A DNA stretch of 64,000 nucleotides. It comes from Diplonema japonicum. Lineage: Eukaryota > Euglenozoa > Diplonemea > Diplonemida > Diplonemidae. A program made the position numbers and the translations under genes. A model generated the notes under the pieces. It was not told the DNA's origin. It saw only the letters and a list, made by a program, of their open reading frames with translations, and ran no database searches. The stretch lies in assembly GCA_964019335.1 (NCBI GenBank), contig OZ025669.1:434001-498000 (forward strand), read 5' to 3'. Positions 21,190 through 30,819 of this stretch are shown piece by piece (position 1 is the first letter of the stretch; every line of letters begins with the position of its first letter).

Positions 21190-21935
21190 CTGTATTCACT
21201 CCACTTTTCTGCCACTCTCTTGGGGGAATAACGGTAACCTACAACTTTTTTTTCCACTCAAATGGTTTTTCGTAAAAATTTTCCACTCTCCACGGTAACC
21301 TATTTTTATTTCCACTAAACCATGTAAGTAAGAACTTTTTTCCAACGTCCACGGTAGAGGCGTGTGTGCACTTGGGAAAAGCGTGTAGGCACAGCCAGGG
21401 CTCGAAAAAGACACCAAGAATTTCTCCTGGAAGTTGGCAAGGGCGATTTCCAAAGACGATTTAAAGCCGAGGAATCTGGCGTCTGATGTACTTCTCCACC
21501 CCTCGCCCCCCTGCCTGTGAAGGATATGCCAAGATGACCTCAAGCCCCCTGTTGTCACGAAGTCACAAATAGGAGGCCAGCAAAGAGGAAGCAAAGTGAG
21601 AGAGAAGGGAAAAATAAATGCAGCAACTTGTAAGAACCTTTATTACTCGACTGCTGCGCCACAACCACAATCACTCCTCGAAGTGCTGTCCTGGTTGTAG
21701 TCCCAGCCTTCAGGGTAGTCCCTATTTCTCTTAAAAGGTCTCTTTTCCTGTTCTTTTGCTATGACATCATGTTTTGCCCCCCTCGCTACATTTCGTACTA
21801 AACCCAATGAGGCGTAAAAATGTCGGAGGTTACTGTGGACGGTGGAAAAAGTTAGTGGTTGCATAAGGGAGATTGTTGGTGGTTACAGTAAAAAGTGGGG
21901 AAAAAGTTATTTGGTTACCGTGTACGTTGTTGTTC
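21190..21935. repeat. Possible foldback element with inverted subrepeats
   Basis: The left flank (about 21205-21365) has several imperfect copies of a unit like CGGTAACCTA followed by ACTTTTTTCCAC. The right flank (about 21830-21935) has the same unit in the opposite orientation (for example GTGGAAAAAGTTAGTGGTT and GGTTACCGTG). The centre (21366-21829) is unique sequence with no convincing gene; a 73-codon minus frame at 21643-21864 reads across the right arm. Clustered inverted subrepeats around a core resemble foldback transposons. Similarity is imperfect and target duplications were not found. Confidence 0.4.
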
Positions 21936-22107
21936 CCAAAAAAAAAAAAAAAAAAAAAAAAAAGAAATCACTGGAGTTGACAGAAAGGTTATTTCGGTGA
22001 AATAAATAACTTCTTTTTTTTTTCTTTTTTTTTTGTCCCCTTTCATGTTGCCCCTCCCCTCGTAAAATTAATTTACAAGAAAGAAAAAAAAAAAAAAAAA
22101 AGAGACA

Positions 22108-22145
22108 TTTAAGGGTACCTGCGGTAAGTGGCAGGACGCCTAAAA
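22108..22145. repeat. Partial copy of the 23.46 kb repeat
   Basis: AAGGGTACCTGCGGTAAGTG followed by GCAGGACGCC resembles the first 33 bases of the repeat copy at 23459. It is a truncated member of the same family, followed by a (CA)n stretch at 22151-22171. Confidence 0.4.
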
Positions 22146-22261
22146 AAGAAGACACACACACACACACACACATACACATTGCCAATGTTCCTTAAAGTTT
22201 AAATTGCAGGTGGCATCTGAGACAAAAAAAAGAGAGAAATAAATAATATATATGAGTTAAA

Positions 22262-22570
22262 GGAGGCCGGTGTTGGCGGCGCCCTGCACAAGAACTGTCT
22301 ACTTGATTACAGGGGGCGCGCCGCGGCCGAGTTGTAGCTTCTTCTGCGTTCGTGTCGTGTCCTTAATGCGTGCGGTGTACAGCTCAACCCCAGCCGGTGC
22401 GTCCCGGGTAGCCAAGATTCTGCGCTCGTGCAGTTTGCTGCCTGTTCGTCACCCTGAGCATCTGCGTTATGTTCTTACACTCGGGCGCTACCGGTGATGA
22501 CCGACGAGGAGGTCAACAGCGAACAACATATCTGATGTTTTTCTTATATTTTCATGTTATCCCCACCACC
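22262..22570. repeat. Repeat family copy A (longest)
   Basis: GC-rich segment of about 300 bases, unlike the surrounding homopolymer DNA. It shares long blocks with 23461-23720 and 24062-24247: GGCGGCGCCCTGCACAAGAA, GTAGCTTCTTCTGCGTTC, GTCCTTAATGCGTG, CCTGAGCATCTGC, and CTCGGGCGCTACCGGTGATG plus the following GACCGACGAGGAGGTCAACA. No protein family is recognised in any frame. Probably a non-autonomous or decayed mobile element. Confidence 0.6.
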
Positions 22571-23460
22571 TAAATAAAGAAGAATAAAATGAGGCCAGTT
22601 TTTTTTTTGGTGGCGCCCTTTGAACATCTTTTTTTTTTTTTTTTTTTAAATAAAATCAAACCCCATTAAAAAAAGACCGGAACTGATAAATCAGTCAAAG
22701 GAAACAAAAAGGTAGCCTAATTACGCACGGAGGGGAGACCCCATCGTCCTTTTTTTTTCTTTTTTTTTTTTTTTTTTCTTTGGCCAAAAACAGCGGTCTT
22801 TTAATGGTAAATGTGTGTTTTCTTATATTTCGGTTTCAGCACGTAATGTGTAATGGAAGACAGACGAAACTAAGTGTGGGCGGGGGGTGGGGTGACTTAT
22901 TGGCTGCATCAAGTTTGCGCTTTGAACGCAATTCTACCACCTATCTGATCGATGTCGCGCAGAAATGGAAAAAAGAAAAAAAAAAGAAAAAAAAAAGGAA
23001 AGTTCAAGAGTGTGAATAGAGTTTTTTTTTTTTTTTTTTTTTTGCATTCCACATAGTTTTTTTTTGTCCCCCCAAGAAGAGGGAAAACAAAAAAAAAGGA
23101 GAAAAAAAGTGTTGTTTTCCACATGTTTTCTTAGAGTTAATTGCGTCTTTTCGTTCTTCTTTCTTTCTTTTTTTTTTTCTTTTTTTTTCCCTTCTTTTTC
23201 TTTTATCAACGATGATGTGTTTTGCAGCACTCAGTATTTCAACAGGGGAGGGATGTCACCCTCACCCTTGGAAGAGGGGAGGGAAAAAAAAAAGAAAAAA
23301 AAAACAGAAAAGAGTCGGTATTATTCGTGTAAATCGAGAGAAGAAAAAAAAAAAGAAGAAAAATCAAATTGTTAACCGTTTAGTACTACACAATTAAAGG
23401 CTGCTTTTACAAAGACCAGCCAGAAAAAAAAAAAGAAAAAGAAAAAAAGAGACTATTTAA

Positions 23461-23720
23461 GGGTGCCTGCAGTATGTGGCAGGGCACCCTGCTCAAGAAT
23501 CTTCTACTTGATTACAGGGGGCGCACCTCGGCCTAGCTGTAGCTTCTTCTGCGTTCCGCGTTCTGTCCTTAATGCGTGCGGTATGCAACTCAACCCCAGC
23601 CATGAGCATCTGCATTACATTCTTCCACTCGGGCGCTACCGGTGATGACCGACGAGGAGGTCAACAACTTGATGACGTACTTCTTTATATTTTCATATTT
23701 CTGTGCTGTCCCTACAACCA
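23461..23720. repeat. Repeat family copy B
   Basis: Direct repeat of copy A with internal deletion of about 70 bases between CAACCCCAGCC and ATGAGCATCTGC. The block CTCGGGCGCTACCGGTGATG is identical to copy A. It ends in an AT-rich tail and then a C run of about 24 bases at 23742-23766. Confidence 0.6.
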
Positions 23721-24061
23721 AAAGAAAAAACCGGACTCTAACCCCCCCCCCCCCCCCCCCCCCCCCTTTATTCTCTTCTTCATTCTATATACCCAAAAAG
23801 TAAACTGAAATAAATAACGTTGTTGTTCCTTCTTTATTATTATTATTATTATTATTTTTTTTTTAAATATTATTTTTTACTCTCCTGAAAATTACTTCAC
23901 GCTGTTCTTGGAACTCCAAGCTGTTCTTAAGAAGAGTTGAGGGGGGAAATCCGCCCTCTTCACCGTGGTAAAGGCTGCACACTGCAAAGGACAAGCGAGG
24001 ATGGTCCGAAAGGTTAGGCTTTAATGCTCGTGATAAAGTAGCTTCAGTGCTGTGAAGAAAA

Positions 24062-24247
24062 ATATATATAAGAGTTAAAGGAGGCCGGTGTGGGCGGCGC
24101 TCTGCACAAGAACTGTCTTCTTCTGGTTCTGCGTTGTGTCCTTAATGCGTGAGGGTAGCTCAACGCGCTCGTGCAGTTTGCTGCCTGTTCGTCACCCTGA
24201 GCATCTGCTTTATGTTCTTCCACTCGGCGAACAACACATCGGACCAC
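24062..24247. repeat. Repeat family copy C (most degraded)
   Basis: Begins TATATATAAGAGTTAAAGGA as copy A does, keeps GGCGGCGC, CTGCACAAGAACTGTCTTCT, TGTCCTTAATGCGTG and GCTCGTGCAGTTTGCTGCCT, and lacks two internal segments. All three copies share orientation, within 2 kb, so local duplication is as likely as repeated insertion. Confidence 0.55.
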
Positions 24248-24260
24248 CTTAAAAAAGTGG

Positions 24261-24283
24261 GGGGGGGGGGGGGGGGGGGGGGG
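24261..24283. repeat. G homopolymer of about 24 bases
   Basis: An uninterrupted G run directly before the large palindrome. Such a run can form a G-quadruplex and block polymerases; its true length in the genome is uncertain for the same reason. Confidence 0.8.
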
Positions 24284-24310
24284 TCATATGGTCCTTAAAA
24301 AGGGCCACTT

Positions 24311-24694
24311 TTTGCCCTTTTTCAGGCTCTTCGCCAAGGGCATTTTGGGCCCTTAAAAAAACTGTACCCACCCCAAAAGTGCCCACAAATCACCCAAACC
24401 CCCGTTTCCCGATGTTTTCCGGCCCCAGAAGTGCCCAGAATCATGTTCTAATTTTGGGGCCCCCGTTTGGTACTTTCCCTATGTAATCCTAGGGGCCCCT
24501 ATTTTATGTTCCCTAGGATTACATAGGGAAAGTACCAAACGGGGGCCCCAAAATTAGAACATGATTCTGGGCACTTCTGGGGCCGGAAAACATCGGGAAA
24601 CGGGGGTTTGGGTGATTTGTGGGCACTTTTGGGGTGGGTACAGTTTTTTTAAGGGCCCAAAATGCCCTTGGCGAAGAGCCTGAAAAAGGGCAAA
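24311..24694. mobile_element. Perfect 384-bp palindrome (184-bp arms, 16-nt loop)
   Basis: The left arm 24311-24494 is the exact reverse complement of the right arm 24511-24694, checked base by base, with a 16-base loop 24495-24510. Similarity stops abruptly at 24310/24695, though both outer flanks then show a GGGGGGGTCATA-type block in inverted orientation (about 24277-24288 and 24704-24718). It encodes no protein. It may be a very young foldback or MITE-type element, a strong hairpin, or an assembly artefact of a fold-back read. Confidence 0.7.
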
Positions 24695-24711
24695 TAACGA
24701 CCCCCTTATGA

Positions 24712-24910
24712 CCCCCCCTAGGGCTATGCTGGCAGGAAACGTGGAAACGTTTCCGTTTCCGTTCCCGTTTCCGTTTCCATACTTTTCAAAATTCTTATGG
24801 AAACGGCTTCCTTCTTAAGGAAACATAAGGAAACGTTTCCGTATCCGTTTCCCTTTTTTTCAAAAAATGCATGGAAACGCGTTTCCATGCCAGCATAGCC
24901 CTAGGGGGGG
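24712..24910. mobile_element. MITE-like element with 23-bp terminal inverted repeats
   Basis: The ends CCCCCCCTAGGGCTATGCTG (left, 24712-24734 with GCA following) and its exact complement (right, 24888-24910) form perfect 23-bp inverted repeats; similarity continues inward for about 8 bases with one gap. The interior is made of GTTTCC/GGAAAC hexamers arranged as nested palindromes. It is 199 bp, non-coding, and abuts the large palindrome, sharing its C run. Confidence 0.7.
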
Positions 24911-25007
24911 GAAACAAAAAAAAAAAAAACTGCTGTAAAAAAGGAAATTTATAGGACAACATTCAAAAATTATTTATCACTTTTTGGTTGCTGCCAAGAA
25001 CGGGAGG

Positions 25008-25048
<41 letters not shown>

Positions 25049-25277
25049 AATTTTCTCATCCCATTCTCAGTTCACGGTATATTTTTCTTCTTCTTCTTTT
25101 TTTTTTTTTTTTTTTATTTCGTGCCAATAGACCCACCCCTTTACAAAAAGGGCGCACTTTTCTAACAAAAGAAAATGGAAAAAAAAAAAAAAAAAAAAAA
25201 AAAAAACAGATATGAAAAACAAAAAACAAAAAAACAAAACGAAAACAAAAAAAAGGAAGTAGAGGCATTTTTCTTTC

Positions 25278-25308
<31 letters not shown>

Positions 25309-26027
25309 TTCCGGTCTCGTCCACCTCAGGTCCTGCGCCGAACTTCATTCCTTCTTTTTTTTTTTCTCCGGGCAGGGAAAGGGGGAGAGCAATTGAAAGT
25401 TGACACACGGAACTGTCAGCACTCTCCGTGATTTTTTGATTGCAGCAAGAAGGGAGAAAGAAAGCAAAACCACAAAACACACTTTTACATAGAAAAAAGG
25501 GGAAAAGGCGGAACTAAAAAAAAGGGGGGGGGGGAATGAAAACAATAAGAAGGGGCTTGTCATGGAACTCGGAAAGGAAAAAGTATTTTTTTTTTTTAAA
25601 TCTCATACACCATATTTTCGCGCACAAGTTGTGCTGCAAGAGAAAAAAAAAAGAAAAAAAATATTAAAAAAAAGGGGAGGAGAGAGAAAAGAAGAAGTAG
25701 AATCTTCACGAATTAAACAATAAAATCATTTATGTAAAAGTAGGGGGGGGGGAAGAATAATAAAAAAGCCTATAGACTGTATTTCCTTTCCCCCCCCCCT
25801 TTTTTGAATTGTTTTTAAAAGTCCTCCCTTCCCCCCCCTTTTTTTTCCATCTTCCTTCCCTTTTATTATGAGCTCAACTCACAGGAAGGGAAGAAGTGTC
25901 CTCTGACCGACTTTCGGAATGAGGAGGGAAAAAAAAAAAAAAAAAAAAGGAAGAGTTGGTGGTGGTGGGGGTAAGGTTTTAAAACTAAAATAACAACAAC
26001 ATTTCCCCCTCTTTTTTTTTTTTCTTT
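24911..26027. other. Gene-poor low-complexity DNA, right part of the island
   Basis: No gene seen. It includes an A run of about 34 bases (25011-25044), mirrored T and A tracts at 25100-25310, and C or G runs near 25526, 25743 and 25790. A weak copy of the 40-base dispersed repeat is at about 25878-25905. Confidence 0.6.
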
Positions 26028-28403
26028 TCACCAAAGCAGTGAAGCTGTTTGAACACCCATTTCCCAAATACACAAAAATTCCCGTTGCTCAAACTCAGTC
26101 TTAATGGTCTTGAAGTAAGGCGATCCATCATACACCAACACCCCGTAGTTGTAGTTGGTTTGCAAGAATATCACACCTATAATCTCAGCGATAAACCTAA
26201 AGAACAAGTAGTACGTAGAAGTTTTAATGACATAAGTTCGATGGTGCTTCCAAATGGCTTTCATGCTAAAAGCATCATCCATATCCATAACAGGCGGGGC
26301 TGGCCGATATCTAATAATAACTTTCGCACCATGGTGCACAATGAAAAAAAGAGGAATCCACATCCATCCGTAGTAGAACGCCATCGGCAGCGCGTGCGTC
26401 ACTATTCCAGGAAGCGACACCACAGTCGTCAAGACCAAGACCACCGTGGATGGGAGACCAATCCCCCTCACAAAACCTTTACGAGAAGGACGAAAATTTA
26501 TCAAGAAATACGAAGTCAGCGTTGAACAGTCCGCCATAAGGCTGGGATATCCAGAGTTGAATAGTTTGAAGTAGACCTCCTCGTAGCCCTCCCATGAATT
26601 ATGATGAGCCGCACGCCCCCGATGCCCCTCCTGCAAAACATTGTAAATCGCAAGACCAAACAAAACCACCAGAAATATCGCTTTCAACGACAGCAACGGT
26701 GGTGTAGACGCGACAAACACTGCCATCATGATCCTGCGTTCCATAGGCTGCGGGACCATTAAACATTCGGAGTTGTGATTTTCCTCATTTGAAGGCCTGA
26801 AGCATGCCAATGGTAAAGTTAGCTTTGCGGAGTCCATGAAGCTGACACGCAGTAGTATCTCGCCGTCTTCTGTTTTCGTGCAGGCTATGACCTTCCCCAC
26901 GCAGAGCTCGAAATCTTTGTACCAGTCCTTCCAATGGCTGTCTGCCTTTAACCACGGTTCCTCTATGACCCTTACGTAGTTTGTGCAGTTTGACCGCCAT
27001 AGTAGATTGCTGCTGTCCATCCAGACGTTGATGTTCCCGTCGAGCTCCACCAGTCGTGGTCCTTCTGGGCCCTCTTCCCGTACCACAACGAAGCCTTGGG
27101 AATCGGTGAGCCCCTGCCACAGTGGGTCGGGGTCGCCGGCACTTAGCTCCACTCGAGGTCTTAAGAAAGAGACGTGTGTCCGTGTTGGTGTCACTCGGGT
27201 TACTTGTGCGACTCGACCGAACTCGCCGTCGTTTGCCCGTTGGACCCATTCGTCACAGTCGTGCTCTGCCACAGGACATCCGCAGCTTTTGCAGTCGCTT
27301 ACAATCACACGGGGCTCCACGTTGTACATCGGGGCGAAGGGGTCTTCCTCTTCCTGAACTCCAGTGTGCACAAGGTAATGTTCCTCAACACCATTCCCAG
27401 ACCTCAGCAGCGGTGTCGCTAGTAGTGGGTTCGGTTCGGTGTTGCACCTTGACACGCGTTTGTTCGACCGCCACTTCGATGAGGTGGGCGAGGTAGATGG
27501 GCTCGGCGACTCCGCTCCTTCGGTGCGGTACCGTGACGCCCTTCGTGTGTTCCGTTTTGCCCGCCCAGGCGGCGCTTGGAGTACCAACTGCGACCCTGAG
27601 TGCGTCTTCCCCAACGAGACGGCACCCAGAGACATCCCAAGAGGTGTGGATGGTATCTTCAACGACCCACCGAAACCGTTGGACTCTTCGCTCGCAATGC
27701 TACCCTTCGTGAGGGGCGTCACGGGCGGCTGGGCTTTCGGGCTCTCGACAAGGTCGATGGCAGTAAACATGGAGCTGTTCTCGGCAATTTCCACAAGAGA
27801 GCCTGCGGAGATGGAACGCGAGGGGTCCTCCTGGTCTTCTGCAAAGAGACACCCGCAAATCTTCGGGGGCAGGACCTTGGAACAGTGGTCGAGCTTTTGT
27901 TGGAAGAGTAGGTTGAAGATAATACAAGCGGTGAGGAAGATAAGCACGCCGATGGCTTGGAGGAAGTAAGGTGGGGAGGGGGCTTCTCGGAAAAACCATT
28001 TACAACGAGTGCAATGCGCGCGAAGTGCGTGGGCGGGGGGTGGGCCACACTCGCTTGAACTTATATTTATCACCAACCAAGGCTGACCGCCGCACGAGCC
28101 GTCGGTTGTGTTGAACCATGCCAGCACGGCATCGTCGTCCTTTGCTAGATTATTCGAGCTACCACCGTCAGGGTCCACGCACCGCAACCTCACATCAGTT
28201 CCATTTCCTATGTACTTGATTGGGTCGTCCGCTTTTAGGAGCGACGACTGCACGCACTCCCCGTCCAACGTCCAGTCGGAGTGTACCTCTCCTTGGGTCT
28301 CGTTGCACCCTGCGCTGTCCGGCCAGTACTCCCACCATATGGACCCGCCTTCTGCATTGTGCGCTGATAGGCAGAACAGTAGGATTACTGTTTTGAGGCT
28401 CAT
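26028..28403 (-). CDS. Large multi-pass membrane protein of unknown function, 791 residues
   Basis: Single exon. A signal peptide (MSLKTVILLFCLSAHNAEG) leads into a lumenal or extracellular domain of about 130 residues with six or more Cys and N-glycosylation sites (NGT, NTT, NISS). A membrane segment follows (YFLQAIGVLIFLTACIIFNL, about 147-168), then a long Ser/Pro-rich cytosolic part, a Cys/His cluster (CKSCGCPVAEHDCDEW) and a beta-rich region, then at least three more hydrophobic segments (LLSLKAIFLVVLFGLAIYNV, VVLVLTTVVSLPGIVTHALP, YYGWMWIPLFFIVHHGAKV and the region before EIIGVIFLQTN). I do not recognise the family. A receptor or transporter-like role is possible. Start and stop are clear. 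Confidence 0.7.
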   Translation of the reverse strand: MSLKTVILLFCLSAHNAEGGSIWWEYWPDSAGCNETQGEVHSDWTLDGECVQSSLLKADDPIKYIGNGTDVRLRCVDPDGGSSNNLAKDDDAVLAWFNTTDGSCGGQPWLVINISSSECGPPPAHALRAHCTRCKWFFREAPSPPYFLQAIGVLIFLTACIIFNLLFQQKLDHCSKVLPPKICGCLFAEDQEDPSRSISAGSLVEIAENSSMFTAIDLVESPKAQPPVTPLTKGSIASEESNGFGGSLKIPSTPLGMSLGAVSLGKTHSGSQLVLQAPPGRAKRNTRRASRYRTEGAESPSPSTSPTSSKWRSNKRVSRCNTEPNPLLATPLLRSGNGVEEHYLVHTGVQEEEDPFAPMYNVEPRVIVSDCKSCGCPVAEHDCDEWVQRANDGEFGRVAQVTRVTPTRTHVSFLRPRVELSAGDPDPLWQGLTDSQGFVVVREEGPEGPRLVELDGNINVWMDSSNLLWRSNCTNYVRVIEEPWLKADSHWKDWYKDFELCVGKVIACTKTEDGEILLRVSFMDSAKLTLPLACFRPSNEENHNSECLMVPQPMERRIMMAVFVASTPPLLSLKAIFLVVLFGLAIYNVLQEGHRGRAAHHNSWEGYEEVYFKLFNSGYPSLMADCSTLTSYFLINFRPSRKGFVRGIGLPSTVVLVLTTVVSLPGIVTHALPMAFYYGWMWIPLFFIVHHGAKVIIRYRPAPPVMDMDDAFSMKAIWKHHRTYVIKTSTYYLFFRFIAEIIGVIFLQTNYNYGVLVYDGSPYFKTIKTEFEQREFLCIWEMGVQTASLLW

Positions 28404-28489
28404 CTAGGGGGCCCCCCAGCCGCCATCCTGTATGATGCATACGGTAATGTATGAAAAAGAAAAAAAAAAAAAAAAAAAATAGCAAATAA

Positions 28490-29167
28490 TCATCCGGTTG
28501 CTGTTTTGTGTCCGATCACGTTGGCTGCTCTGTCGCTTGCCTTTGCTCGGTCGCCGCCGTCCTTGTGCATCCAGCTGTTCTTTGGCCGTGCGGCCTCCGC
28601 TTCCTTCTCTCCGATGGATTCGTTTATCTGTTTCAGCTTCTCGTCGATGCCGGAGATTCGCTGCACTCTCTCGTCTTCCATCTTCTGTGCAGCCTTTGCA
28701 CCCTCTGCTAGCTGAGCCACGACATCCTTTGGAGGGGATGTGATGGTCACTGTGTACTTCTCGCCTGTTCCAACAGTCCTGAAGGAGGGGGTTGTTATAT
28801 GGTATTGGGGGTTGGTTAGCAAACATACTTTCCCGGGTTTTTAACCTTGATCTTTTTTCCATCCAGCATGAGTTCGACATTCCCGAGCTGCGGTTGCTTG
28901 CTGTCCTGTTGGGGGAAGGGGGAAAAAATTAGGGGAAAAAAAAAAAAAAAAAAAAATGAAAAAGAAAATTGTAAGTACCTTTTCAGCTTTCCCTTGTATA
29001 CATTTGCCGATTTTTGACTTCGACACAAAGGGGATAAACACGCTTAAGAGATAGTCCACTTTCTCACCGGCAAATACCTCTATCACCGTCACCTCGACGG
29101 AGTGTGTGGGTACTGCAGGCGGATTACCACCACCTCCACCTCCACTGTTTCCCTTTTTCGCAGGCAT
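28490..29167 (-). CDS. Hypothetical protein, three exons, 184 residues
   Basis: Exon 1 29167-28979, intron 28978-28906 (73 nt, GTACTT, then T-rich, CAACAG), exon 2 28905-28829, intron 28828-28779 (50 nt, GTATGT, CTTCAG), exon 3 28778-28490. Splicing joins all three frames into one product. A Gly-rich start (KKGNSGGGGGGNPP) is followed by a beta-rich domain (HSVEVTVIEVFAGEKVDYLL, NVELMLDGKKIKV, GEKYTVTITSPP) and a charged helical tail. The introns are pyrimidine-rich at the 3' end, unlike the A-only introns elsewhere, so both classes exist here. Not recognised; the structure of the gene is better supported than its function. Confidence 0.7.
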
Positions 29168-29566
29168 TTTTTAAGCTTTTTTTTTTGGGGGGGGGAAAGC
29201 AAATCAGCACCCTACCTCCTTCTTTTGTAAAATTTTTAAACGGGTAAATGGTCACAAAAAAAAAAAGTTTTTTTTTTTCTTCCCCCATTAACTGAATAAT
29301 GGCATTTTTTCTTTTGCTTTTTTTTTTTTTTTTTTTTTCTTTTTCTAAAGAATCGAACGAGAACAAAAAAAAAAAAAAAGAAAAAAAATGTAATGTTGGA
29401 GTAGTTATATGAACATGGTTTCAAATTGAGAAAGAAACAAAGAGAGAGGGTGTGTGGAGAACAGGGTTTAAAAAAAAACCCCTATCAAGGAGGAGCAGAG
29501 CAGCCCGAACTGCACGAGGGGAGGAACGCTTGCAACGCAGTCTGATTTTTTTTTTTCTTTTTCTCC
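29168..29566. other. Intergenic spacer
   Basis: About 400 bases of T- and A-rich DNA with no coding sequence seen; it carries the 3' region of the secreted-protein gene and the leader of the next gene. Confidence 0.6.
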
Positions 29567-30157
29567 TCACCGCCATACCGTGTTAAAAATATCAGGCCGC
29601 CCAGGTGTAAAAGTGACAAATTCACGCAACTCTTGGCTTTCGGTTGTGTAGACAGGAACACCTTGACTATCCTGGCAGATCGTTGTGCCAGAGGGAGAAT
29701 TAACGTATGGGGAAGCTTTTTTTTTTTCTTCTTTTTTTCCCCCCCTTCTTCCCCGTTCCCACATACTGTCTACAACAAAAAGAGTTCCCGTTTTCCCTGT
29801 TTTGGGACCCTTGCAAGACGTTCCATTTGAAACACCGTTCATAAACATAAACCAAGGGTCTGAGAGGGAAGTGTCCAGCTGTGTCCTGCAAGTGCATGTT
29901 GGGGACGGCTGAGTAGGAATCACCACGTAAGTAAAGCTAACGGTTCTTGCATATGGCTGTACCACAATCGTAGTCTGTTCAAGGCCTGTTATGTGTTCGG
30001 ACCATCTCCTTCCGGTACCATCGAACTGCATGGACCCCGCATAAGTCAGCCCCGACCTCACCACCGACAACTCCGCTGTGTAGTCAACCGGCATCGCCCT
30101 GGGATGCATCGTGGCCGCCACTGCCATCGCTAAAATATTTTGTACAATGCACAGCAT
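29567..30157 (-). CDS. Small secreted protein, two exons, 179 residues
   Basis: Exon 1 30157-29767, intron 29766-29716 (51 nt, GTATGT to AAAG), exon 2 29715-29567. The intron length is divisible by three, so the unspliced frame also stays open. A signal peptide (MLCIVQNILAMAVAATM) precedes a domain with several Cys (CTCRTQ, SCKG, ICQD) and an NGT glycosylation site. The block RRWSEHITGLEQTTIVV resembles VRWTEHVNKLVVRGTSL in the shorter gene immediately upstream (30449-30694), so the two are probably tandem paralogues. Family unknown. Confidence 0.65.
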   Translation of the reverse strand: MLCIVQNILAMAVAATMHPRAMPVDYTAELSVVRSGLTYAGSMQFDGTGRRWSEHITGLEQTTIVVQPYARTVSFTYVVIPTQPSPTCTCRTQLDTSLSDPWFMFMNGVSNGTSCKGPKTGKTGTLFVVDSMWERGRRGGKKEEKKKASPYVNSPSGTTICQDSQGVPVYTTESQELREFVTFTPGRPDIFNTVWR

Positions 30158-30448
30158 TTCTTTTTTTAAAATCTTTTTTCCCCCAACCTCCTTCGTGTTT
30201 TTTTCCCCATGAGAAAAAAAAAGAAGAGACAGGAGGGGGTTTCATAAGACACGCAAAAAAAAATAGCGGGGGGGGTATAAAAAGCGGCCGCCACTCCATC
30301 CATATTTTTTTTGTATAAATGTTTTTTTTTTTTTCATGTCTATATATTTTTTTTTCTAAGGAAATATGGAACATGGCATGGGAGGGGGAATGTCGCAAAG
30401 AAGTTTTAATAGCGGAAGAGGGGGGGGAAGCACCTGGGTGGAAGGGGC
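30158..30448. other. Intergenic spacer
   Basis: Low-complexity spacer between the two related secreted-protein genes; a Pro-rich frame at 30360-30448 could be a second exon of the upstream gene but has no support. Confidence 0.4.
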
Positions 30449-30694
30449 CTACAGCCACCGCACGAAGGGATATACTAAAAACAAGAAATTCTCCACCAAC
30501 AGCGCCAAGGATGTCCCACGGACAACGAGCTTGTTCACATGCTCAGTCCATCGCACAGCACCCCGGTCAGTGTAAAGTACCACAGCCCCGTTTCCTCTAG
30601 GACACGTAAACTTGGGTGACAACGTGGCCGCCACCAGTAGTATTGAAGCCAAGGCCACGGTGCTCAAGACCTTTCTTCTCTCTCTCATCTCCAT
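30449..30694 (-). CDS. Short membrane-anchored or secreted protein, possible truncated paralogue
   Basis: Begins at ATG 30694 (or 30688) and encodes about 81 residues. A basic start (MRERRKVL) leads into a hydrophobic segment (STVALASILLVAATLS), then a domain similar over about 30 residues to the neighbouring gene at 29567-30157: GAVRWTEHVNKLVVRG against GRRWSEHITGLEQTT. It ends early (FVRWL) where the paralogue continues for another 100 residues. A GTATAT donor-like site lies 27 bases before the stop, and acceptor-like AG sites follow, so the end may be changed by splicing. A truncated copy is my preferred reading. Confidence 0.5.
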   Translation of the reverse strand: MEMRERRKVLSTVALASILLVAATLSPKFTCPRGNGAVVLYTDRGAVRWTEHVNKLVVRGTSLALLVENFLFLVYPFVRWL

Positions 30695-30819
30695 TGTTTG
30701 TGTATTTTTTTTTTCCCCCTTTGTTTTCTTACCAATTTCTTTTTTTGCCACACACAGGGAAGAAAATAGAGAGAAAAAAATATATAAAACCGTAAAATAA
30801 AAAAAAATAAAAAAAAACT

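Noticed and set aside
21196-21594. Minus frame of 132 codons in the possible foldback element
   Set aside because: It runs through the repeated arm, has no domain, and the coding character is weak.
22151-22171. (CA)n stretch and VCVCVC frames
   Set aside because: Simple microsatellite; the frame is a translation artefact.
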